From Suillus spraguei (taxonomy: Eukaryota; Basidiomycota; Agaricomycetes; Boletales; Suillaceae): a DNA stretch of 64,000 bases. Every line of letters starts with the position of its first letter. Within the stretch, counting starts at the first letter, position 1. Where the stretch lies: positions 1 to 64,000 of the forward strand of contig JABCPU010000124.1 in NCBI GenBank assembly GCA_016800925.1, given 5' to 3'. The translations under genes and the position numbers were made by a program. Under the pieces are notes generated by a model. It did not search any database, was not told the DNA's origin, and saw only the letters and a list, made by a program, of their open reading frames with translations. Shown here one piece after another: positions 20,573 through 32,237 of this stretch.

Positions 20573-21636
20573 CTGCCAAACAACAGAACTTGGGAATCCG
20601 TTTGACAGAAACCTGGATTGTTGAATCCAAACAACGGGGGGCCCTTGAACTCGTACCACCACAATGGTCGGTTTTTCCCACGCTATCAAGCAGGCAAGGC
20701 TGAGCTCACAACGCTCAGCAGTCCACTAGACTGGCCTCCCCACCATAATCTATAACCTCCCCTACGAACACACAAAAGAAAAACGACTGAAAACCACCCC
20801 AAACCAAGTTAATCCAACGCAAAACTAAAAATGCACTCACTACGCCAAAAACGTCTGACCCGACAACAACAACCACAAAACGCTACTCCACATAAGACAA
20901 ACGAGAACATGACCCAGTAAAACACCGCTAAAGAATGATAAGAGCCACACCCCATTGCCAAGAGTCGATGTACACGTCAAACTCCCTACCTCGAGCCTGA
21001 ACACGAATCAAAAGAACACTGACCGACGTAATACCAAACCCACTCTAACCATTATAGCCCACAATATACCCTCCCAACTGACAACGAAATGAATGCGCTC
21101 CCACAGAACCCACAACACCCCCTAAACACATGGCCCATACACATACGAAAAACAGCTCCTCGCTATCTACACGCAACCCGCCAAAATCGAACCACACCGG
21201 ATAATATACATGAAAACACCACCAGCATCCATATAAATACACACCACCTCGAACGATACCACCCCAACCCCCTCACAAGCGGAAATGAAAGACCAATCCT
21301 CTGTCAAAGCTGCCAACGTTAGTGCACGCCCATCCCCGATGGGAATCCGCCAACCGCTGCCCAGACCATACCGCTCTGGTTCACAATATTTCCCCCCTAA
21401 CGTCTTGACCGACAAAGGAGACTCCATGGAAACACTGTCCTTACCTCCAACCCCACCCCTAACCCAAGGCCCAACTCACAACCTCCGCCCAACGACTCCA
21501 ATACCCCTGGAAGCCCTACGACTCCACCTCTGCTCCCCCCCCGGTCGCAGCAGAAGGGACCACACCCGTAGCCAAAATCACCCCAGAGGACCTCTCCACA
21601 TCTATCCACGCCCCCAGAGATGAGGAAGACACCGCG

Positions 21637-22731
21637 ATGTCCGAGGACAACACAATCCCAAACCCCTTTACCCCACCCTCTACTACCACCTCCACTCCCT
21701 CCAAACACGCCGCTCATTCCGAAGAAGACCTCCTTAGAGCACACCTCGCTGTAGCAGAGACAAACCGCTCCATTGTCAAGTTAAATGGCTCAAACTCACT
21801 TACAGCAATCCTGCACTTCACCCCCGTCCCAATAGGAGGTTTCCCACAAATCCACCTATCCCATGCGGCTCAGCTCTTTGACTTCCAAGCCCCCAAAGTC
21901 ATCACGGCGTGGCTGAAAGTCCCGCACCCAAAACTCCTCATACGAGTTTTCGACCACGACAGGAAGAACCCATCGGCCAAGGGCCCAATCTTCGTGGAAT
22001 GCCTCCGCAAGGCTATCACGGACATCGCCAACTTCGTCCATGACGATAACCAGGAAGTGAAAGTCTCCCCCCCGTGCCCAGATGCTACCACTAAAGACGA
22101 TGACGAGCACCCCATCAGCTTCCTAGCTTACAACTTCTCAGAAGAAATGAAGAATATCATTCTTTCACAGCGTATATGGTCTTCACCAGACGTTACTTTC
22201 GCGGCCCACCAATTCAGCGTTAATACCCCCCCCTCCTCCTCTTCTGCCTACACGGCTTCTCAACCACGGATACCAAAACCGTTAAAGACGCAGTCTATGA
22301 GACCTGGTCCGAAGAAGTTGCACGCTGGGAAATAGGAGAAATCCTTGCCGAGAGTGACATCCCATATGAAGAGAAGGATTCCGCTACCTGGGAACTCATC
22401 AAAACGCTTTGGGTAGAACGCCTCGACTATAAAGTAAGCGGAGGAATACCCCTCCCCCGCTACAACGTCTTTGCCGCCAGCCCAACCAGTAACCCTGCGG
22501 TATGGACCAAACTCTGCCTTTACCTGCACTCCCTCACATACCCGTCTGAACTTGAGGGCACTGGCACAGCAATAGGCTTCTCCGCTTGCTCCTTATGCCA
22601 CTCAATCGCCCATCCGCGCGGCTTATGCCCTTTCCCAGAGATACTGCTCTGGAATGGACCGAAACACCACAACCCTAAGTCCATAGCCAACCAGAGGGGT
22701 AGAGGACGAGGAAGGAAGACCTTTTCCTAAG
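21637..22731 (+). pseudogene. LINE ORF1 (nucleic-acid-binding protein), frameshifted
   Basis: ATG at 21637 opens MSEDNTIPNPFTPPSTTTST. The frame is left in or after a run of seven C at about 22227-22233. From there the useful frame reads ...FSTTDTKTVKDAVYETWSEE to the end GRGRGRKTFS (stop about 22729-22731). Near the C-terminus CSLCHSIAHPRGLCPFPE has the C-x2-C-x3-H spacing with a later Cys expected of the zinc knuckle in agaricomycete LINE ORF1 proteins, followed by a basic RGRGRGRK tail. Its role would be binding element RNA. The shift in a homopolymer could be real or a read error. Confidence 0.65.
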
Positions 22732-23429
22732 GAATGACCCTTCAAAACAGCTCGAACATGTAAACCCTGTCATATATACAACCCCACACCCATCATACAT
22801 ATCTACCTACCCACATAGCTTGTAGACCTACTACCCTTGTAACTACGAACTCTGAATATCATCCCCACTCCAACCCATACTCCAACACAGATAAAAAACG
22901 GATCAATAATAGCCTACCTCCTGACCATAGGCTAAAGACATGATCCCAACAGTATGCCGAGGCGCATTCTGGACCACCCTAACCCATAGCCCAAATTTAC
23001 TGACTGCCCAGCAGGACAGGAAAGCTATGGTAGCCTCGATGGCAATTGCCAACAGCGGAGACCTATTTAGGTCAAGGGTTAGCCGCGCTGAGAAGCTGAA
23101 GCCACCGCCGAAAGAGATAGGTGACTGGACACTTACCTCTGAAAGCACAAGCATGTACCCACCGTGGTTGTCCGGGATATGACAACCCACGCTTCCCGAT
23201 GGTCATTTCGGAAGACGCTGACAACCCGACCACCAACCCATTAACTCCTGCAAATACCCCCAATACAGTAGTTCTTCTGGTCTTGGCTCACTCCTCCCGA
23301 GAAGCAGAGAGGGAGGACTCCAAACCACTGGGCCCCCCCTCGAGGACGCTACACAAGAGTTCGGAGGTGGAAACAACCCCACGCCCCATCAGGCGCCGCA
23401 CAACCATGCGCAACCTAATAACGATACTA

Positions 23430-24713
23430 GAAATCAACCAAAAAAGCGAAATAAAACAAGAGCTAACCTCCATATCGCATCCCTGAACATGAAAGGGAGA
23501 ACATCCTCGCAACTAGACCACAGCGCGATATCAAAATGGTCAGTCATACACCAAGTTATGAGAGAGAAAAAGATAGGAATCCTGTGCCTACAAGAGACGC
23601 ACCTAACAGAAGAACACGAAAACCAAATAAACACTCTATACTCCCGCAGACTAAGAGTAATCAACTCCAGAGACAGAGAACGCCCAGGATCATCAGCTGG
23701 AGTAGCCTTTGTACTAAATAAAGAATTAACAAACACTGAAAACATCGAATTTAAAGAGATCATACCAGGAAGAGCGCTAATCTTAAAAACTCGATGGCAT
23801 AATAACGAGGAACTCACCATCCTCAATATATATGCCCCAAACAACCCAGCAGAACATCACAACTTCTGGACAACCATTAAAGACTCGGAAACGAGAAGAA
23901 ACAACCAACAGATTGACTTACTACTAGGAGACTTCAACCTAACGGAAGACCCGCTGGACAGAGCTCCCGCACGAATGGATAATGAAGCAGCAACAGACGC
24001 TCTCAGAGACCTAAGAGAAATGTTAAATGTACATGACTCCTGGAGGAAAACGCACCCTACATCTCGTCTATTCACCTTCTACAGCAATGCAAACTCCTAC
24101 TCCAGACTAGACAGGATATACTCCTCCCCCTCGCATGATAACAGCCTGTATGACTGGTCAGCATGCACATCAGCCATCCTGACGGACCACCATATGATCC
24201 TAGTGAGATACGCACCCCCGAACATGCCACATATAGGCAAGGGACGATGGTCATGGCCACTTGGCCTTGTAAACAACGAGAAACTATTGAACAAAATGAG
24301 TAAATTAGGACAAATAACACAACGGAAAATAGAAACAAACCAACAACCAGGCGGACTTGACCCACAGTCAGAATGGGAGGACTTCAAGATTAAAATACGC
24401 CAAGAGGCTAAGAAAACATCCAAGGAACATATACACAAAATCAACACCAGAATAAAACAACTAGAAAACGACATCAAACTCACCCTACAAGATGACGACA
24501 TAGACACCAACAGCAACACCAGGAGCCAAAAAGCATGGCTTGAAAGCGAAATTAACCACCTGGAAAAAAAACGGTTCAAAAACCTTCAACTTAGATCAAA
24601 AGCGAAATGGAGTGCCGCCGGAGAAACCATGAGCAAGTACTGGTGTATGATAAACACACCAAAAAAGCCGCGAGACATAATCTACCAACTTAAAATACCA
24701 AACTCAAACCGAC
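23430..24713 (+). CDS. LINE ORF2, apurinic-type endonuclease domain only
   Basis: The frame reads HIASLNMKGRT (first catalytic Asn), LCLQETHLTEE (catalytic Glu), NIYAPNNP, LLLGDFNLTEDPLD (Asp/Asn pair), RLDRIYSS and ILTDHHMILV (Asp-His pair), which together form the full EEP endonuclase set. Lys-rich coiled sequence follows, and then the frame runs without a break into the LTR at 24714 and stops inside it at 24868. The RT and C-terminal domains are gone. ORF2 may start upstream of the first Met at 23489, because HIASLN lies before it. Confidence 0.8.
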
Positions 24714-25194
24714 TGTCACAACCCACAAAACGAATTAACGCTAGGGCAGAGACTAGGACTCAAACTAAGGTTATCACAGAGGAAGAGAAGAGCAAGGACG
24801 TCTTGGATTGCTACAAGTGTAGATACAAGAGGTTTGAACTAAAGAACTACTACAGCGAAACTAACTAACTATATACACATATTGAAACTGAGATATAAAC
24901 TGAGTTTGAAACTACTAGCCAATCATAAAATAGAAATGAGAATCGTACGATGTGATGATTGTGACATTGTTATGACGTCATATTCTAGAAGGTTCTGAGA
25001 TCACGTGACACTATCTTATCTTATCTTATCTTATCCGATAGCATCATAAAAGATCTCTTCATCTTCATTAGGAAGTTCGGTTATAGAAGCGGTTATAGGG
25101 ATTTCAATGGAGTTTGTGTTTGTCTTAGCGCTGGGTTTAGACGCTTTAGGGAAATTGAGGAAAGAGTAATGATTTGTATTTGGAATTCGTGACA
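24714..25194 (-). repeat. 3' LTR of element 1
   Basis: Starts TGTCACAACCCACAAAACG and ends GGAATTCGTGACA as written on the plus strand. It is 481 bp, with one more TTATC pentamer near 25016-25036 than the LTR at 30783-31256. A polypurine tract (GAGAGGGGG on the minus strand) adjoins it at 25195-25206. Confidence 0.9.
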
Positions 25195-28100
25195 TTACCC
25201 CCTCTCTAGGATGAGCGTCATCGCGAATGTATGAAGGTCTGATGTTACGTGTTCTCCATTTCTTGAAATCTTCCGAATTAAGTATAGAACTTGAATTCTT
25301 TTGGTTTTAGCCGCCGTGGGATTCTTTTTATGAAACTCTGCTATAAGAATCGGGGAATTCTTTACGTTTTCTTCTGGTTCCCATGTCGATTCTTCTATCG
25401 GATATCCTTCCCATTTTACTCGGTATTGCAGCTTTCCTCGGAATAGTCGGCTATCTAATACTTCTTCTACAACGAATTCTTCCTGATCGTCAACTATGTC
25501 AGGAGGTGGTCGGGTGGGTTGAGAATGAGGGATCATTTGAGATGCATAGTATGGGAGTGAGTAATTGAACGTGAAAAACCGGATGGATCTGATAATTTGC
25601 CGGTAATTTCAATTTATAGTTCACCTCGCCAATCTTCTCTAGTATTTCAAAGGGCCCAAGACGACGATCTGACAGTTTTTGACTTGGACGACGTTGTTTA
25701 ATGTTTTTTGCGTCTAGCCAGACTTTGTCTCCCTTTTTATACTGTGGTGCGTCTTTTACTCCTTTGTCATAGAACCGTTTCATTCGTTCATTGACTAGTT
25801 TCAAAGTATTTTCCGCATCATCTCTTGCTTCTTTCATTTGATCCACTCTTTCATCGGCAACAGGAATACGGGAGTTGGAATTTGGAGATATCGTGAATTC
25901 TGGATTATATCCATATAGAACTTTGAAAGGGCTATGACCGGTGACTGTGACTGCGTTATTATGCGAGAATTCTGCAATCGGCAACCAAGATACCCAATCG
26001 TTTTGTCTATAAGAGGTAAACAGGCGTAAATATTGTTCAACTTCTTGATTTACGCGTTCTGTTTGTCCATCTGTATGGGGATGATAGGCGGTCGAAGCAG
26101 ACCATTTTGTGCCTAATCTTTTTGACATTTGTCCCATAAATTTCGATACGAACTGTGTTCCTCTATCTGAAATCACTTTCTTTGGTGTTCCATGATGTTT
26201 CCATACATTTTTCAAAAATAGCTCGGCAATTTCCTTCGAGTCTACTTCTTTATTGGTGGGAATGAAGTGTGCTTGTTTCGTAAATCGATCAACGACAACA
26301 AAAATGCTATCACACCCTTCACTCTTTGGTAGGTCCACAATCAGGTCACATGTAATCGTTTGCCAAGGTCCTTTGGAACTTCATTTGGCTGTAAAGGTCC
26401 CATCGGTTTACTAGGATAGACCTTTGTTTGTCTGCAACGATCGCAACCATCTACATAGTCATGAACACTTTTTGTCATCATTGGCCACCAATAGTTTCTG
26501 GAAATCAATTCTAAGGTTTTGGACACGTCCAGGATGTCCAGCCGGTGGTGAGTCATGGAATAACTCTAGAATCTCTCGGCGGATTTCTTTATCATTTGGA
26601 ACATAGACCAATCCTCGGAATAACACCAATCCATCTTCAACATTCCATTCTTCGACTCCTCTACGCAATTGCACTGGTGTGCTTTTAACATTTCTAGCGC
26701 TTTCATCACTTCAGGCTCTCGTTCTGTACTTTGTCTGATTTTTTAAGAAGAGATTTTTCTCCTTCTATAAGAACTTGGACCTCTTTTAGCAGCATTGATT
26801 TTGAAAAATTCCGGTTTAAGCAAAATGCGATCAGAATTGTCGTTTTCTACCCCCCCTCTGTGGTCTGATCTCCGAGACAGACGATCGGCCTTATCATTGA
26901 CTACACCAGGCTTATGTTGGAGTGTAAATTCGTACTCCGCCAGGAACAGACTCCATCTGGCTTGCCTTCGTGTCAATTTTTGACTCGTCATGAAATACTC
27001 GAGATTCTTATGATCGGTCCAGATTTCCACAGGATGAGGTGCTCCCTGTACATAGTGCCTCCACTCTTCTAACGCTCGAATGATTGCTAATAATTCTTTG
27101 TCATGAATGTCGTAATTTCGTTCTGCATCATTCATTGACTTTGAATAATAAGCGACAGGATGCCATAGTCCATCTTCCATTTGTTGAGAAAGTACTGCAC
27201 CAGATGCATAATCAGAAGCATCGGTCTCTATTCTTTTCTTTTTCTCAACGTCTGGCATTACTAGGAGCGGAGCTTCTGTGAATCGTTTCTTTAATTCATC
27301 AAATGCATTCTGTTGTTTCTCCGTCCAATTCCATGGAACATCTTTTCTTAGCAAATCATTCATTGGTCTGGCTATATCTGAGAACCCCAATATGAATCTT
27401 CGATAGAAGTTGGCAAAACCCATGAATGCTTGTATGTCTTTTACGCATTTGGGAACAGGCCATTTTAATACTCCTTCTACTTTCACAGGGTCCATAGATA
27501 CATTGCCTTTTTCCACGATCAACCCTAAGAATTCGACTTTAGACTGTTCGAAACTACATTTTTCTGGTTTCAAGAACAGGTCATTATCTTTCAATCGTTT
27601 GAGTACTTCTCGCACGATTTTCGGTGTTGCTCCTTATTTCCATTTGTAAAGACCAAGATGTCATCGATGTAGACAACGACCGTCTTTCCATCAATAAGAT
27701 CTCTAAATATTTCATTCATCATGGTCTGGAAAGTTGCTGGAGAATTCGTAACCCGAAATACATTACGGTTGGTTCATGGTGACCAAAAGGCGTTTTGAAG
27801 GCTGCCTTCCACTCGTCTCCTTCTTTCATCCGAATATTATTGTATCCCCATCGTACATCCATTTTAGAGTACATTGTGGCACCAGTTAAAGCATCAATTA
27901 GATCTTGAGATCTCGGTAAGGGTACGCGTTTTTAACCGTTTTCTCATTGAGCTTTCTATAGTCCATTACTGGTCGTAATTTGCCATCTTTTTTGGCCACA
28001 AAGAAGAAAGGTGGTGCAACAGGAGATTGTGAATCTCTAATACGTCCTAATGCAGTTTCGGCTTTTAACCAATCTTTCAGTGTGTCCATTTCTTTTGGTG

Positions 28101-29016
28101 ATAAAGGATACGGTTTTGCATTCGGTGGAAGATCATTCTCATCTTTAAGATCTATCGCATGATCCCATTTCTTTCTTTCAGGAAATCTCTTTGATTCCTC
28201 TTCTGAGAATACACCCAGGTAATCATGAAGCCAGTCTGGAACCATTTCTTCTACAGACTTTTTCTTCTTAGTAGCTTCCTCTGCTACTTTTTGTTCTGTG
28301 GCGATAGAAGCTTTATATCTAATCCATTCATTCTTTGGACTATCTTCATCTTCTATTTCCTCAACCATCGCCCTCTTCTTCGCCATGCCTTCGTCATCAT
28401 CTTCCTCTTCCGTGGGAATCAGATCTGGCAAGTCACCCTGTTTTTGGGTTTTTCGTTTTTCTCTATTTTTTTGTCTTTTTTCTTTTTTAGTCTCACACTT
28501 AATTGGGCATCGTGTAAGAGCAAATCGTCCTGCGTTCCAATCAATCTCCGGATTATGATACCTTAGCCAATCTATACCGATAATAACATCATCGCTTCCT
28601 AGATCTGTAACCATGAAGGCTGCTTTGTCTTCTTCATGATCTCCAATCTTTAATCCTATTTCAGCGAATCTTGTCATAGCTCCGGCGGCATTTAAGGAAC
28701 CATCAATGTTCTTGACTGGTATGGGACGCAATAATTTACGACACCGGACATCATTGTTCTTCACAAATCTTTCACTTATAAATAATGTTGATGCACCACA
28801 GTCCACAAGTGCTTTTACGTCTGCTTGTCTGTTCTTTCCTTTCAGTGTAATCGGAATATAAAAATGCTCTGATTTGGATCGTATATACACTTCCGTTACA
28901 TCTGAAAAACTAGAAAGAATAGAGAATCGATTGTTCGGGTCTAGGTCTGCAGACTCTGACTTCAACCCTTCTAAAAACCCTTGCCTTCTTTGGAGGATAA
29001 CCAGTCCTTGAACCAT
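25195..29016 (-). pseudogene. Element 1 pol: protease, RT, RNase H, integrase, chromodomain (frameshifted)
   Basis: Sections in order on the minus strand: retropepsin with VDCGAST; RT fingers AKKDGKLRPVMDYRKLNEK (to 27898); RT palm to RNase H on a separate ORF (27615-26743) with FLGLIVEKG and TDASDYASGAVLS; the integrase H2C2 finger; integrase core with VDRFTKQAHF and DRGTQF (26338-25499); and a chromodomain YRVKWEGYPIEESTWEPEEN (about 25400). Comparison with element 2 shows single-base losses at about 27905, 27750, 27620 and 26380, so no full polyprotein can be made. In the last two of these regions each copy also differs from the other, so the damage is recent or technical. Confidence 0.85.
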
Positions 29017-30008
29017 TTAGGCGCGGTTTCTTCTTCGGCAGACGATGCCTTCACTTGCGCTGGTTTTGGCGCTTCTTTACAGTTCCTAGCCATGTGGCCT
29101 TCTCCACCGCATCTGTAACATTTGAAAGCACCAGGCTTTCCTTGCGGTTTGGGGGCAGTCTTTTGCCTTCCGGAGTCGACATCCATAGCGTCACTGTTAC
29201 TGGGTCCAGCCCTTGATGAAGAAGGAACTCCACTGTTAGACTTGGGAGTCCACCAGGTGTTTCGCTTCTTCTCTGCGTCCAACTCTTCAAAGTTTTGCCC
29301 AATTTCTACTGCTCTTTCAATCAGTTTGTTGAGAGTATTCTTGTCTTTGAGCGCAACATGAGCGAGTTGTTCTTTGATCCGGGTTTGTAGACCAGATCGG
29401 AGTTTGAGGCGGAGGTCGTAGTCGGAGAAGTTTGTGAATACCGACTTTTGTTTGAAGGATGCAACGTATTCTGGAACAGAACTAGATCCTTGCCTAAGGG
29501 TCTCTAATTCTCTGATGGCCTTCGCTTCTTTGTTCTCATCTTTAAACATGCGTGAGAACTCCTCTAAGAATTCATTGAAGTCCAATTCTCCTGCAGCTTG
29601 TTTCTTAACGTAAGGTTCTGCCCATTTTCCGGCATTTCCCTTAAGATAAGACAACATTAAGCTGAGATGTTGTTGTTGCGTTGCATTGGGATATTGTGTG
29701 AGGTAAAGGGATACTTGTGCCAGGAATGTTTCGACATCGATGGAGTCTTTTCCTCCAGTGAACTCTGTTGGCTTCGCAATTTTGGGAGTTCCTCCTGTTG
29801 ATGTTGGTTTTGCTTCCAGTTCATCAATTCTTTCCCTATATTGACGAAGTTCTTCATGGAGTTTTTCGTTCTGGTCTTGTAAGACATCGTTCATATTCCT
29901 GAGCCTTTGAACTTGCTCTTGGACTGGAGCAATCGCAACATTGATAGCATTTGCGATGTACTCAGCCAAAGCTTGTTCGTTGTGAATGGTAGTGGCGGGA
30001 GCAGACAT
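28971..30008 (-). CDS. Element 1 gag (nucleocapsid with CCHC knuckle)
   Basis: 345 codons, intact and almost identical to the gag of element 2. It has a coiled-coil-prone N-terminus, a capsid-like middle with WAEPYVKKQAAGELDF, and the zinc knuckle CYRCGGEGHMARNC near residues 297-310. The stop lies just after the slippery GGGTTTT that links gag to pol by a -1 shift. Confidence 0.9.
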   Translation of the reverse strand: MSAPATTIHNEQALAEYIANAINVAIAPVQEQVQRLRNMNDVLQDQNEKLHEELRQYRERIDELEAKPTSTGGTPKIAKPTEFTGGKDSIDVETFLAQVSLYLTQYPNATQQQHLSLMLSYLKGNAGKWAEPYVKKQAAGELDFNEFLEEFSRMFKDENKEAKAIRELETLRQGSSSVPEYVASFKQKSVFTNFSDYDLRLKLRSGLQTRIKEQLAHVALKDKNTLNKLIERAVEIGQNFEELDAEKKRNTWWTPKSNSGVPSSSRAGPSNSDAMDVDSGRQKTAPKPQGKPGAFKCYRCGGEGHMARNCKEAPKPAQVKASSAEEETAPKWFKDWLSSKEGKGF

Positions 30009-30782
30009 AGTACCAGTTGTTTTCTGGAACCCGATTTACTGATGTCTGTGGTTGACTAGTCGTAACGGTCAACCCGAAAAGGAAAGATGGTGAAGAGGAG
30101 ATGGGAAAAGAAGTATGTAAATGGAAAACTGAGCGGTCCCCGATATCTGATCGGATCTACCACGTACTCAGGTCCTAAAGGGTTCTTTAATCAACCCAAC
30201 TAGGCGCTTCCCTATTTACTAACTAAGAAAACTATAGTAAAGGTTTTTGTGATCTTCCAAGTGGGAAAAACTCGAGGGACACGGTGCTCTTCCAGCCGAA
30301 GCTTACAAGCGACCAGTCTATCTTGAACAACGAGGCAATTCCACTAAATACTTCGAAGAAGACTAGACCTTCTATCGTATGAAGAGAAAACTATCGTAAA
30401 AAGGAAACTATCGTAGAGCTCAGCAGGCAGGGTCTTGGGCCAGCACTGAGGTCACGGATCGAACACCTAATGTTGCTCGTCCACCGTCTACTAGCAGCAG
30501 CAATGTAAGGCTGGGCCTGGTAGAGGTCTACTAACTACAAAAGACTATTGGTAGAAATGCGCTCAAATGAGCAAAGGGGAGAAGAAAGATCGCGACTTTT
30601 TAGGGTCGGGCAAGACAAAACGTTTTGTACTAGCCTGCAAGTGCGAGTGCCTTTACAGACGCGTACAGAAGATGATAAGAGACTTTTGAGAGTCGTCTAC
30701 AACGGTACTATCGTTGAAGAGGAATCCAAAAGAAAAGTATGCAGCGGTATGCGAGTCGGAGTCCCCTAAAGTTCAAACCTAA

Positions 30783-31256
30783 TGTCACAACCCACAAAAC
30801 GAATTAACGCTAGGGCAGAGACTAGGACTCAAACTAAGGTTATCACAAAGAAGAGAGGAGCAAGGACGTCTTGGATTGCTACAGTGTAGATACAAGAGGT
30901 TTGAACTAAAGAACTACTACAGCGAAACTAGCTAACTATATACACATATTGAAACTGAGATATAAACTGAGTTTGAAACTACTAGCCAATCATAAAATAG
31001 AAATGAGAATCGTACGATGTGATGATTGTGACATTGTTATGACATCATATTCTAGAAGGTTCTAAGATCACGTGACACTATCTTATCTTATCTTATCCGA
31101 TAGCATCATAAAAGATCTCTTCATCTTCATCAGGAAGTTCGGTTATAGAAGCGGTTATAGGGATTTCAATGGAGTTTGTGTTTGTCTTAGCGCTGGGTTT
31201 AGACGCTTTAGGGAAATTGAGGAAAGAGTAATGATTTGTATTTGGAATTCGTGACA
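30783..31256 (-). repeat. 5' LTR of element 1
   Basis: 474 bp. On the minus strand it contains the TATA box and the AGTTCAAACCT self-primer sequence, matched by AGGTTTGAACT just inside the element near 30770-30780. The outer flank is CAAGG (31257-31261). Confidence 0.9.
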
Positions 31257-31750
31257 CAAGGCAACCATCATGACCTCAATGACGCCATCTCTTGTATGAA
31301 GAATCCTGCGCCTGTGCCCTGTTGGGCACAAATCTCGTCATTCATCATTGAACAACCTAGGAGTCGCCCTCTTCACCCGTTTCAAGCAACGCGGCGGTGT
31401 TGATGATATCACCCGATCCATCAGCCTCCTTCGTGAGGCACTGACGTTGTGCCGCCTGGAATCCATATCGTGAAAACACACTCAACAGCCTTGCCCTCGC
31501 GCTCAAACCAGATATGGTAAATTGGATGTCAGCGAGATCTCAATGAGGCATTGACCTGTACCGGATTCACTTCAGTTAACGCAGCATGGCCATCCACATC
31601 GCCCTAAAGCTCTTTCAATTTGAGTCGCGCTCTCTCTCGTTTCACGAACATGCAGAAGAATGAAGACATTGAGGAGCCATTCGACTGTGCCAAGAATCAT
31701 TGGAGTTTTGCCTTCACTGCACCCGATAGATGTTTCACTATGGGCGGTTG
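31257..31750 (+). pseudogene. Inverted fragment of the interrupted C2-TPR gene
   Basis: The plus strand reads GNHHDLNDAIS, then NLGVALFTRFKQRGGVDDIT and SISLLREALTL: tetratricopeptide-type repeats of the same kind as those on the minus strand at 38290-38900. With CAAGG shared at both junctions, the TPR frame would run from ...FRFNHQG (minus strand, ending at 38288) directly into this piece. The fragment therefore belongs to the same gene but now lies in the opposite orientation, between two LTR elements. Later parts are out of frame and end at the LTR at 31751. Confidence 0.75.
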
Positions 31751-32224
31751 TGTCACGAATTCCAAATACAAATCATTACTCTTTCCTCAATTTCCCTAAA
31801 GCGTCTAAACCCAGCGCTAAGACAAACACAAACTCCATTGAAATCCCTATAACCGCTTCTATAACCGAACTTCCTGATGAAGATGAAGAGATCTTTTATG
31901 ATGCTATCGGATAAGATAAGATAAGATAGTGTCACGTGATCTTAGAACCTTCTAGAATATGATGTCATAACAATGTCACAATCATCACATCGTACGATTC
32001 TCATTTCTATTTTATGATTGGCTAGTAGTTTCAAACTCAGTTTATATCTCAGTTTCAATATGTGTATATAGTTAGCTAGTTTCGCTGTAGTAGTTCTTTA
32101 GTTCAAACCTCTTGTATCTACACTGTAGCAATCCAAGACGTCCTTGCTCCTCTCTCTCTTTTGATAACCTTAGTTTGAGTCCTAGTCTCTGCCCTAGCGT
32201 TAATTCGTTTTGTGGGTTGTGACA
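31751..32224 (+). repeat. 5' LTR of element 2
   Basis: 474 bp, bounded TGTCACGAATTCC...GTGGGTTGTGACA, an imperfect inverted terminal TGTCAC/GTGACA. It contains TATATA at 32065-32070 and the presumed transcription start at 32100. Confidence 0.9.
32065..32110 (+). promoter_or_regulatory. LTR core promoter and self-primer sequence
   Basis: TATATA (32065-32070) lies about 30 bp before AGTTCAAACCT (32100-32110). In Tf1/sushi elements the first 11 nt of the transcript fold back and prime on the PBS; this segment is at the right distance from the TATA box to be those first nucleotides. Confidence 0.6.
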
Positions 32225-32226
32225 TT

Positions 32227-32237
32227 AGGTTTGAACT
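32227..32237 (+). other. Primer-binding site for self-priming
   Basis: AGGTTTGAACT, two bases after the 5' LTR, is the exact reverse complement of AGTTCAAACCT at 32100-32110 (11 of 11). It does not begin TGG as a tRNA-primed PBS normally would. Confidence 0.65.

Larger units (their letters stand above)
20690..24713 (+). mobile_element. LINE (non-LTR retrotransposon), 3' truncated by an LTR element
   Basis: The stretch is strikingly C/A-rich on the plus strand with few T, unlike its neighbours. It encodes two successive ORFs of a LINE: ORF1 with a Cys/His motif (about 21637-22731) and the endonuclease part of ORF2 (23430-24713). At 24714 the sequence changes abruptly into the LTR of a Ty3/gypsy element, and no reverse transcriptase follows on either side. 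The 5' boundary is uncertain; the compositional change begins around 20720. The element cannot move without its RT. Confidence 0.75.
24714..31256 (-). mobile_element. Ty3/gypsy chromovirus, element 1 (minus orientation)
   Basis: Full-length element of 6543 bp with two LTRs (24714-25194 and 30783-31256), gag (30008-28971) and pol (about 29016-25195). It carries several one-base differences from element 2 that break pol (near 26380, 27620, 27750 and 27905). The left flank is the LINE; the right flank is a TPR gene fragment starting CAAGG. The flanking pentamers (CCGAC left, CAAGG right) do not match, as expected if one end was exchanged by recombination with element 2. Confidence 0.9.

Noticed and set aside
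25016..25036. TTATC repeats as telomere-like sequence
   Set aside because: Only three to five pentamers, inside an LTR; fungal telomeres are TTAGGG-like.
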